Shown: piece by piece, positions 30,893-40,624 of the stretch
Layout of the letters: each line of letters begins with the position of its first letter
Position numbering within the stretch: the stretch's first letter is position 1
From: Rhizobium sp. Root1220
Lineage (GTDB): Bacteria; Pseudomonadota; Alphaproteobacteria; Rhizobiales; Rhizobiaceae
Assembly (NCBI RefSeq): GCF_001426265.1
Contig: NZ_LMDG01000012.1
Location: forward strand, 62,001-126,000
Direction: 5' to 3'
DNA: 64,000 nt
Translations under genes and position numbers: made by a program
Notes under the pieces: generated by a model
Told to the model about the DNA's origin: nothing
What the model saw: only the letters and a program-made list of their open reading frames with translations
The model's database searches: none

Positions 30893-31405
30893 ATGACCAA
30901 GATCTGGAGAGAAACCGGTTTCGTCGAAAACGATCCGTGGGTGATCGAGACCGAAGAAGTCAAGGCGGGCGAGGGGCAGAAGCCTCTCCTCGGCCTGGAT
31001 GAGTTGATTGCCAGGGCTGACGAAAGCAACGAGGTTGGTTTCGGCGTGCTGATCAATCCGGCTGACGATGTCCGCAAGCTCGAACCTTATCTTTACCGGC
31101 TGGAAATTGTAGCGGTCGCATTCCCGGCCTTCAACGACGGTCGGGCCTTCAGCCATGCGTCGCTGCTGCGCGATCGTCTCGGCTACACCAACGAGCTTCG
31201 CGCGGTGGGCGACGTGCTGATCGATCAGGTGCCACTGATGCTGCGGGTCGGAATCGACAGCTTTGCGGTCAGCAACGAGACCGCATTGAAGCGCCTTGCC
31301 GAAAAGCGCCTTCCCGAAATTCCGCATTATTATCAGCCGGCTGCGCGTGACGCGGACGCCGGCAAGGGCTATAGTTGGCGCCGTCAGGCGAAGCCGGCTG
31401 TATAA
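30893..31405 (+). CDS. DUF934 family protein associated with sulfite reduction
   Basis: A 170-residue protein of the DUF934/COG3749 group, a family regularly encoded with sulfite reductase. Conserved blocks are IWRETGFVENDPWVI, GVLINPADDVRKLEPYL, VAFPAFNDGRAFSHASLLRDRLGYTNELRAVGDVL and DQVPLMLRVGIDSFAV. The GRAFSHASLLRDR block is the family hallmark. The ATG at 30893 follows AAGGAG at 30878-30883. Biochemistry is not established. It ends 36 bases before the flavin monooxygenase gene. Confidence 0.88.
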   Translation: MTKIWRETGFVENDPWVIETEEVKAGEGQKPLLGLDELIARADESNEVGFGVLINPADDVRKLEPYLYRLEIVAVAFPAFNDGRAFSHASLLRDRLGYTNELRAVGDVLIDQVPLMLRVGIDSFAVSNETALKRLAEKRLPEIPHYYQPAARDADAGKGYSWRRQAKPAV

Positions 31406-31441
31406 GGCCCGCTCGCCGTTATAGAACAGCGGAACGGTGCA

Positions 31442-32653
31442 ATGAAGACCTTCGAAATAGTGGTGATCGGTGGCGGGTTGGCCGGTATGATCGCCGCGAT
31501 AGCGCTGGCGCGCGGCGGCCGCCATGTGGCACTTGTCGCGCCGCCGGCCCCGCGGCAAGACCAGCGCACGACCGCGCTGATGGATCAGTCGATCCGCTTT
31601 CTCGATCGTCTGACGCTGTGGGCAAAGCTCAAGCCGTCAGCTGCGCCGCTCGCAACGATGCGCATCATAGATGGCACGAATCGGCTGCTGCGAGCGCCGA
31701 CGACCACCTTCCGCTCCGCCGAAGTCGGCCTCGACGCATTCGGCTACAATTTTCCGAACAAGGCGCTGATGGAGGTGCTGGAAAGCGCCGTTGTCGCCGA
31801 GGGCAACATCACGCGCTTCAGTTCCTTCGCCGATGTGGTGGACGTAACGGCCGAATCCATATCGATCACGCTGGCAGACGGCCAGGTTGTGTCGGCCGGG
31901 TTTGCGGTCGGCGCGGACGGGCGTAAGTCGAAACTACGCGAGACGGTGGGCATCGGCGTGCGCAGCTGGTCCTATCCGCAATCGGCCATGGTGCTGAACT
32001 TTGCGCATTCACTCCCGCACGAAAACATCTCCACCGAGTTTCACACGGAAAGTGGACCCTTTACGCAGGTGCCGTTGCCCGGCAACCGCTCCAGTCTCGT
32101 CTGGGTGCAGAGTCCGTCTGATGCGGCGGCTCGCAACGAGCTCTCGCTTGCGGAGTTGAGCAGCGTCGTCGAGGACCGGATGCAGTCGTTGCTCGGCAAG
32201 GTGACCGTCGAGGAAGGCGTCCAGCTCTGGCCGCTTTCGGGTATGATGGCACATCGATCCGGCAAGGGACGCGTGGCGTTGATTGGCGAGGCCTCTCACG
32301 TCTTTCCGCCGATCGGCGCGCAAGGGTTGAACCTCAGCCTGCGCGACGTGATGTCGTTGGCCGACATTCTCTGTGCTCGTCCCGAAATGCCGGTGGCAGC
32401 CGATGCCGGCGATCAGTTTGACCGCAAACGTCGCGCCGACATCATGACCCGCACAGCCAGCGTCGATCTCCTCAACCGCTCGCTGCTGTCGGGTTTCCTG
32501 CCGGTACAAGTGCTGCGCGCCGCCGGTCTGCATATCCTGTCGGCGATCACACCGCTTCGCAACATCGTCATGCGCGAGGGGATCGAGCCCGGTCGCGGAT
32601 TGCGTGACATTCCGGCGGCGATCAGAGAAAAGCTAAGCCGGAAGAAAGCTTGA
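31442..32653 (+). CDS. UbiH/UbiF-family FAD-dependent monooxygenase
   Basis: Flavoprotein of 403 residues. The dinucleotide-binding start is IVVIGGGLAGMIAAIALARGG. The middle motif is AVGADGRKSKLRETVGI. The second FAD motif is VALIGEASHVFPPIGAQGLN, with NLSLRDVMSLADIL after it. These are the ubiquinone-ring hydroxylase family marks (UbiH, UbiF, UbiL), so a role in ubiquinone synthesis is the most likely one. The product of a specific ring position cannot be told. It lies at the end of the cys operon on the same strand and converges on ccdA. Confidence 0.85.
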   Translation: MKTFEIVVIGGGLAGMIAAIALARGGRHVALVAPPAPRQDQRTTALMDQSIRFLDRLTLWAKLKPSAAPLATMRIIDGTNRLLRAPTTTFRSAEVGLDAFGYNFPNKALMEVLESAVVAEGNITRFSSFADVVDVTAESISITLADGQVVSAGFAVGADGRKSKLRETVGIGVRSWSYPQSAMVLNFAHSLPHENISTEFHTESGPFTQVPLPGNRSSLVWVQSPSDAAARNELSLAELSSVVEDRMQSLLGKVTVEEGVQLWPLSGMMAHRSGKGRVALIGEASHVFPPIGAQGLNLSLRDVMSLADILCARPEMPVAADAGDQFDRKRRADIMTRTASVDLLNRSLLSGFLPVQVLRAAGLHILSAITPLRNIVMREGIEPGRGLRDIPAAIREKLSRKKA

Positions 32654-32671
32654 TGGTCGGGACGCTGCCAG

Positions 32672-33421
32672 CTAGCCGATTTTCATCAGGACTGGAAAGG
32701 TCTGCTGGAACCAGATTGCTGCATCGCTGACGAATCCGAACATGAAGGCGAGGCCTGTCAAGATCAGGAACACGCCCATCGCCTTTTCGACTGTGCCCAG
32801 ATGCCGCCGAAAGCGCGTCAGGAAGCCCATGAATGCACCGGAAAAGCCGGCCGCGATCCAGAATGGAATTGCAAGACCGAGTGAGTAGACGGCCAGGAGA
32901 CCGGCACCCGAACCGACCGTTTCGCGCGAGGCGGCAACGCCGAGGATGGCGCCAAGGACCGGGCCGATGCAGGGCGTCCAGCCGAACGCGAAGGCGAGTC
33001 CCATCACATAGGCGCCAGTCAACGTCGCAGGCTTTCCTCCGCTCTGAAAACGTGCTTCCCGTGCCAGCAAGTCAATTCTGAACAGACCGAGGAAGTTGAG
33101 GCCCATGATGATGATGATGAGGCCGCCGATCTTTGCCAGCAGATCGAGATGCTGGCGAAGCGCCATGCCAATGCTTGATGCCCCGGCGCCCAGCGCGACG
33201 AACACGGTGGCGAAGCCGAGCGTGAAGAACAACGCGGAAAACAGCACGCCGCGGCGTACATCAGGTGCGACGACGACAGCGCCGCCGCCCCGGAATTGCT
33301 CGACGGAAATGCCAGCCATATAACAGAGGTAGGGTGGTACCAGCGGAAGGACGCAAGGCGACAGGAAAGACAGCGCTCCGGCAATCAGCGCACTCAGCAA
33401 CGAAATATCTGCAATCGACAA
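32672..33421 (-). CDS. ccdA: cytochrome c biogenesis protein CcdA
   Basis: Membrane thiol-disulfide transporter that passes electrons from cytoplasmic thioredoxin to the periplasm for haem ligation or other reductions. The 249-residue protein has six or seven hydrophobic helices. The two redox cysteines are in LSFLSPCVLPLVPPYLCYMAG and FAFGWTPCIGPVLGAILG. The Cys positions in helices 1 and 4 with adjacent prolines are the DsbD-beta/CcdA signature. It is monocistronic here and diverges from the GGDEF gene. It could serve the c-type cytochromes of the nap operon, among others. Confidence 0.93.
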   Translation of the reverse strand: MSIADISLLSALIAGALSFLSPCVLPLVPPYLCYMAGISVEQFRGGGAVVVAPDVRRGVLFSALFFTLGFATVFVALGAGASSIGMALRQHLDLLAKIGGLIIIIMGLNFLGLFRIDLLAREARFQSGGKPATLTGAYVMGLAFAFGWTPCIGPVLGAILGVAASRETVGSGAGLLAVYSLGLAIPFWIAAGFSGAFMGFLTRFRRHLGTVEKAMGVFLILTGLAFMFGFVSDAAIWFQQTFPVLMKIG

Positions 33422-33577
33422 GTGGTCTCTCCGGCGGCGGGCAATGTTGGCGAATTCCTACCGCAGCATACCCAATCCCGCCAATCACCTTTTTGCGTGT
33501 CGCCGCGCGTCTGATGATGAAGTCGGGAACACGTTCGGGTTAATTGTCTGGCAATTCAAAAAGACTAGTTTGCGCAC

Positions 33578-35383
33578 ATGCGAATAAGCACAATCACCAA
33601 TTGGGCCTATGGTGTCACCGTTGTGTTGACCGTGCTGTCGGGCGGTGCGTTCATCCTGTCTGGTTATAGCGCAACACGCGAGAGGACAGCCGTTCAGGAG
33701 CACCTGGAGCTTGATGTGCTCGGCGAGGAGCTGGCGCTTGGTGCCGAAGAGCGAACCGACGCAGCCCGTCTCTATGTGATGCGGGGAGATCAGAGGCACC
33801 TCGATGCTTTCCATGGCAGAGAGGACGAGGAACGGCGACGAGAGGGCGCAATCAAAGGCGTTCGGGAAATCGGCGCAACGGCCGCGGAGTTGGCAGCCCT
33901 TGAAGAAGTCGCGCGCGATGCCGAAGCCCTGGACAAGATCGAGATTGCAGCGATCTCCGCATTTGGAACCGGCGACCAGGTCGGCGCCAGGCAATTGCTT
34001 TTCGGGCCGGAGCACGATCGGCTTCAGACCGCTTTGCTTGGTGCAGTCACCCGTTTTCGCGAACTGACGAACGCTCGCACGGAAGCGGTGGTGCGGGACG
34101 CGCAGTCACAGAGCGACTGGTGGAGTTTGCTTGCCAAGACACTGCTTGCGTTGACGGCGGCCCTGTTCCTCGGCGTCCTCTACTTCATCTTGAAGCGGCG
34201 TGTTGCGATGCCACTCACCCGCATGACCGGGATCGTCAGCCGGCTGGCCAGGCAGGACTACGATGTCGATGTTCCGCTTGATCGCCGGCGCGACGAGATC
34301 GGCGAGATGAACGAGGCCATCCACATCTTCCGCGAGAACGGCCTGGAGCGCGATCGCCTTGACGCGGAGCGTCGGCGTGACCAGCAGACCAAGGACCTGA
34401 TCCTGCAAATGATGCATAGGTTGCAAGCCTGCCAGACACAGACCGAACTCGCCGAGGTGGTGGCGCTATTCGCCCCGCAGATTTTTCCAGCGCTCGCCGG
34501 GCATCTTTACATCATGAACGAAAGCCGGACGACATTGGCGCGCATCGCCAGCTGGCTCGATCCGCAACATTCCGAGGCGTCATTTCCGGCCAGCGCCTGT
34601 TGGGGGCTGCGCCGCGGTCGGCCACATGTCAGCGCCCGCGAACATAGCGACATCAACTGCCAGCATCTCGATGATTCGGATGTTCCGGGCCTGTGCGTGC
34701 CATTGACGGCCCAGGGAGATGCGATTGGTCTGCTGTATTTCGAAGAACGCCCGGAGGGCCAACTGCAGGCCGAAACGTCACGTCTCTATCTCGAATTGAT
34801 CGCCGAGAACGTCGGTCTGGCCACCGCCAATCTGCAGCTGCGAGACAAGCTGACGAACCTGTCGATCCGCGATGCGCTGACCAGCCTCTATAACAGGCGC
34901 TCGTTGGACGAGGATATGAACCGGCACGCGCGGGATCGGGGGACGGAACTCCTGGCCTGCATGATGATCGACATAGATCATTTCAAGCGCTTCAACGACG
35001 AGTTCGGCCATGATGCCGGCGACGAAGTGATGCGCTATGTGGCCCATATCATCAGCGACACAATCGGCGCGGCGGGCCACGCCTACAGATTTGGCGGCGA
35101 GGAGTTCACCGCTCTGATTCCGGGAATGGACGAGGCGCAAGGATTGGAACTGGCCGAGCGCGTCAGATCCAACATCCGCAGCGCGCCACTGTCGCACCGT
35201 GGCCGAATTCTCGGTGCCGTGTCGGTGTCGATCGGCCTTGCATCGTCGCGCGACAGCGGTTCGGTAGCGTCGCTGCTGACACGCGCGGACACGGCCTTGC
35301 TCGAGGCTAAGGCGCGCGGGCGAAACATGACGGTTCTGGCATCGGCTCTCGTTGACGGGGGGAGAAGACGTGATTCCGCGTAA
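33578..35383 (+). CDS. membrane HAMP-GAF-GGDEF diguanylate cyclase
   Basis: A 601-residue enzyme predicted to make cyclic di-GMP. Order: membrane helix (about 10-30), a periplasmic helical domain (about 31-180), a second helix WWSLLAKTLLALTAALFLGVLYF, HAMP (MPLTRMTGIVSRLARQDYDV), a GAF-like domain (about 275-425), and GGDEF from about 430 (IRDALTSLYNRRSLDEDM, IDIDHFKRFNDEFGHDAGDEV). The active site is GGEEF (YRFGGEEFTAL). The RxxD product-inhibition site expected five residues before it is absent (the stretch reads TIGAAGHAYRF), so feedback inhibition may be lost. Divergent from ccdA. No EAL domain. Confidence 0.92.
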   Translation: MRISTITNWAYGVTVVLTVLSGGAFILSGYSATRERTAVQEHLELDVLGEELALGAEERTDAARLYVMRGDQRHLDAFHGREDEERRREGAIKGVREIGATAAELAALEEVARDAEALDKIEIAAISAFGTGDQVGARQLLFGPEHDRLQTALLGAVTRFRELTNARTEAVVRDAQSQSDWWSLLAKTLLALTAALFLGVLYFILKRRVAMPLTRMTGIVSRLARQDYDVDVPLDRRRDEIGEMNEAIHIFRENGLERDRLDAERRRDQQTKDLILQMMHRLQACQTQTELAEVVALFAPQIFPALAGHLYIMNESRTTLARIASWLDPQHSEASFPASACWGLRRGRPHVSAREHSDINCQHLDDSDVPGLCVPLTAQGDAIGLLYFEERPEGQLQAETSRLYLELIAENVGLATANLQLRDKLTNLSIRDALTSLYNRRSLDEDMNRHARDRGTELLACMMIDIDHFKRFNDEFGHDAGDEVMRYVAHIISDTIGAAGHAYRFGGEEFTALIPGMDEAQGLELAERVRSNIRSAPLSHRGRILGAVSVSIGLASSRDSGSVASLLTRADTALLEAKARGRNMTVLASALVDGGRRRDSA

Positions 35384-35399
35384 GTGCCCGCGGAAGACC

Positions 35400-35536
35400 C
35401 TAGGCGGCACATTGATCCCAGGCGCGCCGGCCTCCTGTCCGCTATCTCCGTAAGTCACGAGCTTGACGAACAGCGTGCGCCCGGTCGACCGCACCGCTGC
35501 GACCGGGTGACCTGTTTTGACAGTGTCGCCGGCTTT
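35400..35536 (-). pseudogene. possible M23 peptidase C-terminal fragment
   Basis: On the minus strand, directly after an in-frame stop, the frame reads KAGDTVKTGHPVAAVRSTGR and then a Gly-rich tail. This resembles the biotinyl-lipoyl-like loop of LytM/M23 peptidases (GDxVKxGQxIAxVGSTGR). The match covers only about 20 residues and has no start and no HxH zinc motif. It is a degraded fragment at best and could be chance. Confidence 0.25.
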
Positions 35537-35668
35537 TCAGACGTGACGAAGCACGCTAGTCTTTATGGTGACGTGGTTCCAGCGTTTCCCAATCCGGCGG
35601 TCCGGGGTGTTTCCGGTCGCTGTCCTATCGCCTCCAAGATATCGAACAGCTGAAGAGAGAGACTGCCT

Positions 35669-36784
35669 ATGGCGGATCACCATTATGCGTCGATCCCAAT
35701 GTGGAGTTGGGTCATACCAGCGCTCGGTATCGGATTGCTGGCATTGAAATTCCTTCATATCGTTCCAGCCGATGCAACGTTCGTGCTGATAATCGCGGGA
35801 TTGTTGCTTTTGGCGGCGGTATTCGCTGCCGTTCACCATGCCGAGCTGCTGGCGCTCAAACTCGGCGAGCCGTTTGGCTCGATATTGCTGGCCGTCGCCG
35901 TCACGGTCATTGAAGTCGCGCTGATCGTGTCGATCATGATCTCGGGCGTCGAAGGCAGTGAAATGGTAGCACGAGACACGGTTTTTGCGGCTGTGATGAT
36001 TGTGCTCAATGGGGTGGTCGGTCTGTGCCTTGTGTTAGGCGGACGGCGACACTTCGAGCAGACGTTTCAGTTGCAAGGGGCATCATCCGCCTTAGCTGTA
36101 CTCGGTACGTTGGCCACCCTGACGCTGATCTTGCCGAATTTTACGCTCACGGTATCGGGCCCGTCCTACTCCCGTACCCAGGTTATGGTCATAGGTGCGG
36201 CATCGCTGGGGCTCTGGGCCGCCTTTGTTTTTGTGCAGACCGTCAAGCATCGCGATTATTTTCTCGATGCTCCAGTTGCGGTGAACCCGCAGGTGAAGGT
36301 GGCCATGCCCGAGCCCGAAAAGCCGTCTGATCGCGTCTCGGTGGCAAGTCTGGCGCTTCTGCTGGTTTCGTTGACTGCCGTGGTCCTGCTTGCCAAGGTT
36401 CTATCGTCGGCTCTGGACCAGGGGGTTGCCGCAGCGGGACTGCCGCCTGCATTCGTCGGCGTGGTGATCGCCGCCATCGTATTGTTGCCGGAAGGTATGG
36501 CCGCCGCGAAATCGGCTCTCAAGAACCAACTTCAGAACAGTATCAACCTGGCGCTCGGCTCGGCCATCGCCAGCATTGGCCTCACTGTCCCAACGGTCGC
36601 GGTCGTCTCGCTCCTCATCAACCACGACCTGGCGCTAGGTATCTCCTCCGCGAATGTGACGCTGCTGGTACTCACCCTGTTCGTTGGAACCCTGACGCTT
36701 GGTACCGGGCGCACCACTGTGCTTCAGGGCGAAATCCATCTGGTGATTTTCGTTGTCTTCCTGCTGGTTTCGGCGGTTCCTTGA
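35669..36784 (+). CDS. chaA: ChaA-type calcium/sodium:proton antiporter
   Basis: Cation/proton exchanger of the CaCA superfamily, 371 residues and about eleven hydrophobic helices. The two inverted alpha repeats carry the ion-site glutamates: GEPFGSILLAVAVTVIEVAL in the first and GVVIAAIVLLPEGMAAAKSA in the second. A cytoplasmic linker rich in Pro/Glu (about 205-225) separates the halves, as in E. coli ChaA. It would export Ca2+, Na+ or K+ at alkaline pH. A gap of 285 bases precedes it. Monocistronic between the GGDEF gene and the sugar operon. Confidence 0.9.
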   Translation: MADHHYASIPMWSWVIPALGIGLLALKFLHIVPADATFVLIIAGLLLLAAVFAAVHHAELLALKLGEPFGSILLAVAVTVIEVALIVSIMISGVEGSEMVARDTVFAAVMIVLNGVVGLCLVLGGRRHFEQTFQLQGASSALAVLGTLATLTLILPNFTLTVSGPSYSRTQVMVIGAASLGLWAAFVFVQTVKHRDYFLDAPVAVNPQVKVAMPEPEKPSDRVSVASLALLLVSLTAVVLLAKVLSSALDQGVAAAGLPPAFVGVVIAAIVLLPEGMAAAKSALKNQLQNSINLALGSAIASIGLTVPTVAVVSLLINHDLALGISSANVTLLVLTLFVGTLTLGTGRTTVLQGEIHLVIFVVFLLVSAVP

Positions 36785-36801
36785 CCTCGCCATCATAATT
36801 G

Positions 36802-36819
36802 ACTGAAATATATTTCAGT
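36802..36819. promoter_or_regulatory. perfect 18-bp palindrome, candidate operator
   Basis: ACTGAAATATATTTCAGT is its own reverse complement over 18 bases. It lies 140 bases before the binding-protein gene that opens the sugar operon, in an AT-rich patch that stands out from its surroundings. A TTGACA hexamer follows at 36832-36837 with a weak CTAACT 17 bases later. The natural candidate ligand is the SorC-type regulator encoded at 40625-41629. Site identity is inference. Confidence 0.6.
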
Positions 36820-36958
36820 ACGTGAATTATATTGACATTCGTCTTGTCCCAAGGCTAACTGCGATCACCGGGGTTCGAGGAGGAAATCCGGTTTCACGAA
36901 CAAGGCGCCATGCGCGCCATCGGCTTTTTGGGAGGGGCTTCGGCCTCGAGGAGGAACT

Positions 36959-37990
36959 TTGCGCAATTTTCTGAGCACGACCGCGATGGCCGTTCTGGCC
37001 GTGGCTACATTGAGCACGGCCGCGTCAGCGGTCGAAACCGAAAACCCGTTTCGCTGCAAACCCGGCGAAAAGTACGTCATGAACGTCATGGTGTCGGGCG
37101 TCGAATACTGGTTCCCGGTCTACGAGATGTTCAAGCAGGCCGGTCAGCAGCTTGGCTGCGAAACCGCCTACACCGGCACACCGGAATATGACGTGAACAA
37201 GCAGATCGCGACTTTCGATCAGGCGCTTGCCCAAAACCCGGCCGGTATCCTCGTTCACCCGATGAATTCGGATCCCTTCATCGAGCCGATCAATCGCGCG
37301 ATCGATCAGGGCACCGCAGTTGTCACCTTTGCTGCGGATTCGCCGCTGTCCAAGCGAATTTCCTTCATCACCTCCGACAATACGCGCGAAGGCACCTATG
37401 CGGCCGACGCGATTGCCGAGAAGCTGGGTGGCAAGGGGGAATATGCGGTTCTGGAAAATCCGGGACAGGACAACCACGACAAGCGCATTGCCGCCTTCAT
37501 TGCGCGGATGGAAGAGAAATATCCCGATATGAAGCTCGTCGGACGGGCGGCGTCGAACCAGGATCCGAACAAGGCCTACCAGGGTCTGATGAGCCTGGTG
37601 CAGGCGCATCCGAACCTCAATGCGGTGTTCATGCCGGAGGCAAACTCTGCGATCGGTGCGGCTCAGGCCAACAAGGAAAGCGGCGGAAAGATCCTTGTCA
37701 TGTGCGCCGATGTCAACGCCAACATTCTCGACATGATCAAGGCCGGGGAAGTCTTCGGCTCGATCAACCCGAACCAGGGCATGCAGGGTTACATGGGTTT
37801 CATGATGCTGTGGCTTGCCAAGCATCCGGAGCTGATCGATCCGATGAACGACGCGAAACGCTCGGGCTTCAATCCGATGAGCATTCCCGTCGTCGACAAC
37901 GGGCTTTCGATCGTGACGGCCGCCAATGCCGACGATTTCTACTGGGACAAGTACCTGCAGCGTCGGGGTACGAAGGGTATCGAGGAGTAA
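36959..37990 (+). CDS. sugar ABC transporter substrate-binding protein, TTG start
   Basis: Periplasmic binding protein of the ribose/LacI-like (Peripla_BP_4) group, 343 residues. The signal peptide is residues 1-24 ([20 protein letters not shown]). Hinge strands are visible as [84 protein letters not shown] and [20 protein letters not shown]. The start is TTG at 36959, chosen because a strong GAGGAGG (36948-36954) sits four bases before it and the signal peptide begins there. The ligand is unknown; the residues do not let me call ribose, xylose or AI-2. Confidence 0.88.
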   Translation: MRNFLSTTAMAVLAVATLSTAASAVETENPFRCKPGEKYVMNVMVSGVEYWFPVYEMFKQAGQQLGCETAYTGTPEYDVNKQIATFDQALAQNPAGILVHPMNSDPFIEPINRAIDQGTAVVTFAADSPLSKRISFITSDNTREGTYAADAIAEKLGGKGEYAVLENPGQDNHDKRIAAFIARMEEKYPDMKLVGRAASNQDPNKAYQGLMSLVQAHPNLNAVFMPEANSAIGAAQANKESGGKILVMCADVNANILDMIKAGEVFGSINPNQGMQGYMGFMMLWLAKHPELIDPMNDAKRSGFNPMSIPVVDNGLSIVTAANADDFYWDKYLQRRGTKGIEE

Positions 37991-38000
37991 GCTTTGTAGT

Positions 38001-38030
38001 GCGGCTGTCCGGGGCAAACCCCCGGGCCGC
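38001..38030 (+). promoter_or_regulatory. intercistronic hairpin between binding protein and ATPase genes
   Basis: GCGGC-TGT-CCGGGG pairs with CCCCGG-GCCGC around the loop CAAAC, giving eleven GC-rich pairs with a three-base bulge. It lies ten bases after the binding-protein stop with no T run. Such stems commonly protect the abundant binding-protein mRNA or partly terminate before the membrane components. Confidence 0.65.
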
Positions 38031-38060
38031 CGTTGCAAAGCATCGGAAGGGAGAGCTGCG

Positions 38061-39605
38061 ATGGCGGAAGCGCCGGTCCTTGAGATACGCAATATCAGCA
38101 AGCATTTTGGCGCCATCAAGGCTCTGACTGATGTGACCTTCCGCCTTGAGAGGGGCGAAGTGCATGCGCTATGCGGCGAAAACGGTGCGGGTAAATCGAC
38201 GCTGATGAACATCATTGCCGGTGTGCTGCAACCGAATGAGGGAGAAATTCTCGTAGACGGAGCTACCGTCAAGATCACCTCTCCGGCGGTGGCCCAGTCG
38301 CTGGGCATCGGGTTGGTACACCAGGAGATCGCACTTTGCCCGGATGCGACGGTTGCCGAGAACATGTTCATGGCGACGACGAACAAACGACGCTCGCCGT
38401 TCATGAATTTCGCCAAGCTGGAGCGGGACGCCCAAGCGGTGATGAGCCGTCTTGCCCCGATCGACGTCCGCCGGAAGGTGGGAGATCTACCGATATCCAG
38501 CCAGCAGCTCGTCGAGATCGCCAAGGCGCTGACGCTCGACTGCCGCGTGCTGATTTTCGACGAGCCGACGGCGGCGCTGACGGAGGCGGAAGCGCAGGTC
38601 CTGTTCGGGATTATCAACGATCTGAAGGCGCACGGCATTTCGATCGTTTACATCAGCCATCGCATGGCGGAGATATTCAGCCTCTGCGACCGCGTCACGG
38701 TCTTTCGCGACGGACGTTACGTGTCGACGGAGAAGCTCTCAGATGTGACATCGGACGATGTGGTCCGCAGCATGGTCGGCCGAGAGATCACACAGCTTTA
38801 CCCGGAAAAGCGACTGCTCGCGGAGCGCACCGGCCAACCTATTCTTTCGGTTCGCAACCTTGGTGACGGTACACGCTTCAGAGACGTCAGTTTCGAGCTG
38901 CGCAAAGGCGAAATTCTCGGGATCGGCGGCCTGATCGGCTCCGGCAGAACCGAAATCGCCGAGGGCATCTGTGGACTGCGCACCACGACAGGAGGCGATG
39001 TTCGCTTGGGGGACAAAACCCTTGACGCATCGTCCTATGCAAGTGCGGTACGGGCGGGTGTCGTCTACCTGTCGGAGGATCGCAAGGGATCGGGTGTCTT
39101 TCTCGATTTGTCGATCGCGAAGAACATTGCCGCCCTCGATCTCAAGTCGCTAACCGGACGGTTCGGCCTGTTGGATGCCAAGGCTGAGGCCGAGCGGGCA
39201 CAGAAACTTGCACGCCGTCTTGGTGTTCGGATGGGCGGGATCGACATGCCGGTCTCATCGCTCTCCGGTGGCAATCAACAGAAGGTCGCCATCGCCAAGC
39301 AATTGGCGGTCAATCCGAAAGTGATTCTCATGGACGAGCCGACGCGCGGGATCGATGTCGGCGCAAAATCTGAAATTCATCGCTTACTGCGTGACCTCGC
39401 ACGCTCCGGGATCGGCATCGTCGTCATCACGTCGGAACTGCCGGAGCTTCTCGGTCTCTGCGACCGGGCAATCGTCATTCGCGACGGCACGGTCGCCGGA
39501 AACGTAGAGGGAGAGGCGATGACCGAGGAGTCCGTCATGAGGCTCGCCTCTGGGATCGGCGGAAGCCAGAACAACACATCGAAGGCATCAGAGCATGCCG
39601 TCTGA
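38061..39605 (+). CDS. sugar ABC transporter ATP-binding protein (double NBD)
   Basis: A 514-residue protein with two fused nucleotide-binding domains, the RbsA/XylG/LsrA type. NBD1 has Walker [10 protein letters not shown], the degenerate signature [13 protein letters not shown] and Walker [15 protein letters not shown]2 has the atypical Walker A region [17 protein letters not shown], the signature [16 protein letters not shown] and Walker [13 protein letters not shown]. The ATG at 38061 follows GGGAGAG. It energises import of the substrate bound by the preceding protein. The gene overlaps the permease start or lies 28 bases before it, depending on the start chosen there. Confidence 0.95.
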   Translation: MAEAPVLEIRNISKHFGAIKALTDVTFRLERGEVHALCGENGAGKSTLMNIIAGVLQPNEGEILVDGATVKITSPAVAQSLGIGLVHQEIALCPDATVAENMFMATTNKRRSPFMNFAKLERDAQAVMSRLAPIDVRRKVGDLPISSQQLVEIAKALTLDCRVLIFDEPTAALTEAEAQVLFGIINDLKAHGISIVYISHRMAEIFSLCDRVTVFRDGRYVSTEKLSDVTSDDVVRSMVGREITQLYPEKRLLAERTGQPILSVRNLGDGTRFRDVSFELRKGEILGIGGLIGSGRTEIAEGICGLRTTTGGDVRLGDKTLDASSYASAVRAGVVYLSEDRKGSGVFLDLSIAKNIAALDLKSLTGRFGLLDAKAEAERAQKLARRLGVRMGGIDMPVSSLSGGNQQKVAIAKQLAVNPKVILMDEPTRGIDVGAKSEIHRLLRDLARSGIGIVVITSELPELLGLCDRAIVIRDGTVAGNVEGEAMTEESVMRLASGIGGSQNNTSKASEHAV

Positions 39606-40623
39606 AGACAAGACAGGGACGGGAGAACAGGCAATGGCAGATCATGCATTGGCGGTGACGAAGGACCGCCCCTCTTCCTGGAGGAGGCTGGGGACGATGA
39701 GAGAGGCTGGGCTGATTGCGATTATTCTCGTGCTCTGCATCCTCATGAGTTTTGCCTCGCCGCACTTCCTCACGCTCGGCAATTTCAGAGCCATGTTGAT
39801 GTCATTCTCGGTGGAGGGCATTGTTGTTGTCGGAATGACGATCCTTCTGATCGTTGGCGGTATCGATCTTTCGGTCGGATCCGTGGTCTGCTTTTCCATG
39901 GTCCTGTCGGGGTCGTTATTTCTGATGGGAATGGATCCATGGAGCGCTTCGTTGATCGGCATTCTCGCCAGCGCGCTGATTGGCTGTGTCATGGGATTCT
40001 TCGTAACGGTCATCGGGCTCAACCACTTCATTACGTCGCTTGCCGCAATGGTCATCGTGCGCGGTGTCTGTCTGGTCATCACGAAGGGAACGCCGCTATC
40101 GCTGTTCACGCTGCCGCCATCGTTTAAGGCGATCGGGCAGGGCACTTTCCACGGCATCCCTTACGTCATCCTGATCTTCGTCGCGATCGTTGCGCTGTTC
40201 GACTTCCTGCTGCGCCGGGCGACGGCGTTCCGCAAGGTCTTCTACACCGGCAGCAACGAGAAGGCGGCGCTCTATTCCGGTATCAGGACGAACCAGGTGA
40301 AGTTCTGGGTTACCGTGCTCTGCACTACCTTGTCGGGCGTTGCTGGCGTCATCTACATGTCGCGCTTCGGTGCCGCGACCCCCACCTTCGGTGTCGGCAT
40401 GGAACTCAACATCATTGCAGCCGCCGTGATCGGCGGAGCCTCGCTCAGCGGCGGCTCCGGCACCATCCTGGGCGCCATCCTTGGTATTGCGTTGCTGTCC
40501 GTGGTCACCAGCTCTTTGATCCTGCTCAACGTCTCGGTCTATTGGCAGGACATGATAAAAGGCTGCATTCTGCTTGCCGCCGTCTCGATCGACCATTTCC
40601 TGCACAAGCGGAAGGCTGCCTGA
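39595..40623 (+). CDS. sugar ABC transporter permease
   Basis: Integral membrane protein of the RbsC/BPD_transp_2 family, 342 residues and about nine or ten helices. The conserved [23 protein letters not shown] block and [29 protein letters not shown] block that contact the ATPase are present. One permease gene means a homodimeric channel. Two starts are possible: ATG 39595, overlapping the ATPase gene by 11 bases, or ATG 39634 after GGGAGAACAGG. It is followed after one base by the regulator gene. Confidence 0.93.
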   Translation: MPSEDKTGTGEQAMADHALAVTKDRPSSWRRLGTMREAGLIAIILVLCILMSFASPHFLTLGNFRAMLMSFSVEGIVVVGMTILLIVGGIDLSVGSVVCFSMVLSGSLFLMGMDPWSASLIGILASALIGCVMGFFVTVIGLNHFITSLAAMVIVRGVCLVITKGTPLSLFTLPPSFKAIGQGTFHGIPYVILIFVAIVALFDFLLRRATAFRKVFYTGSNEKAALYSGIRTNQVKFWVTVLCTTLSGVAGVIYMSRFGAATPTFGVGMELNIIAAAVIGGASLSGGSGTILGAILGIALLSVVTSSLILLNVSVYWQDMIKGCILLAAVSIDHFLHKRKAA

Positions 40624-40624
40624 T

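Noticed and set aside
37025..38638. 537-codon open frame on the minus strand
   Set aside because: Antisense to the binding protein and ATPase genes; no domain recognisable.
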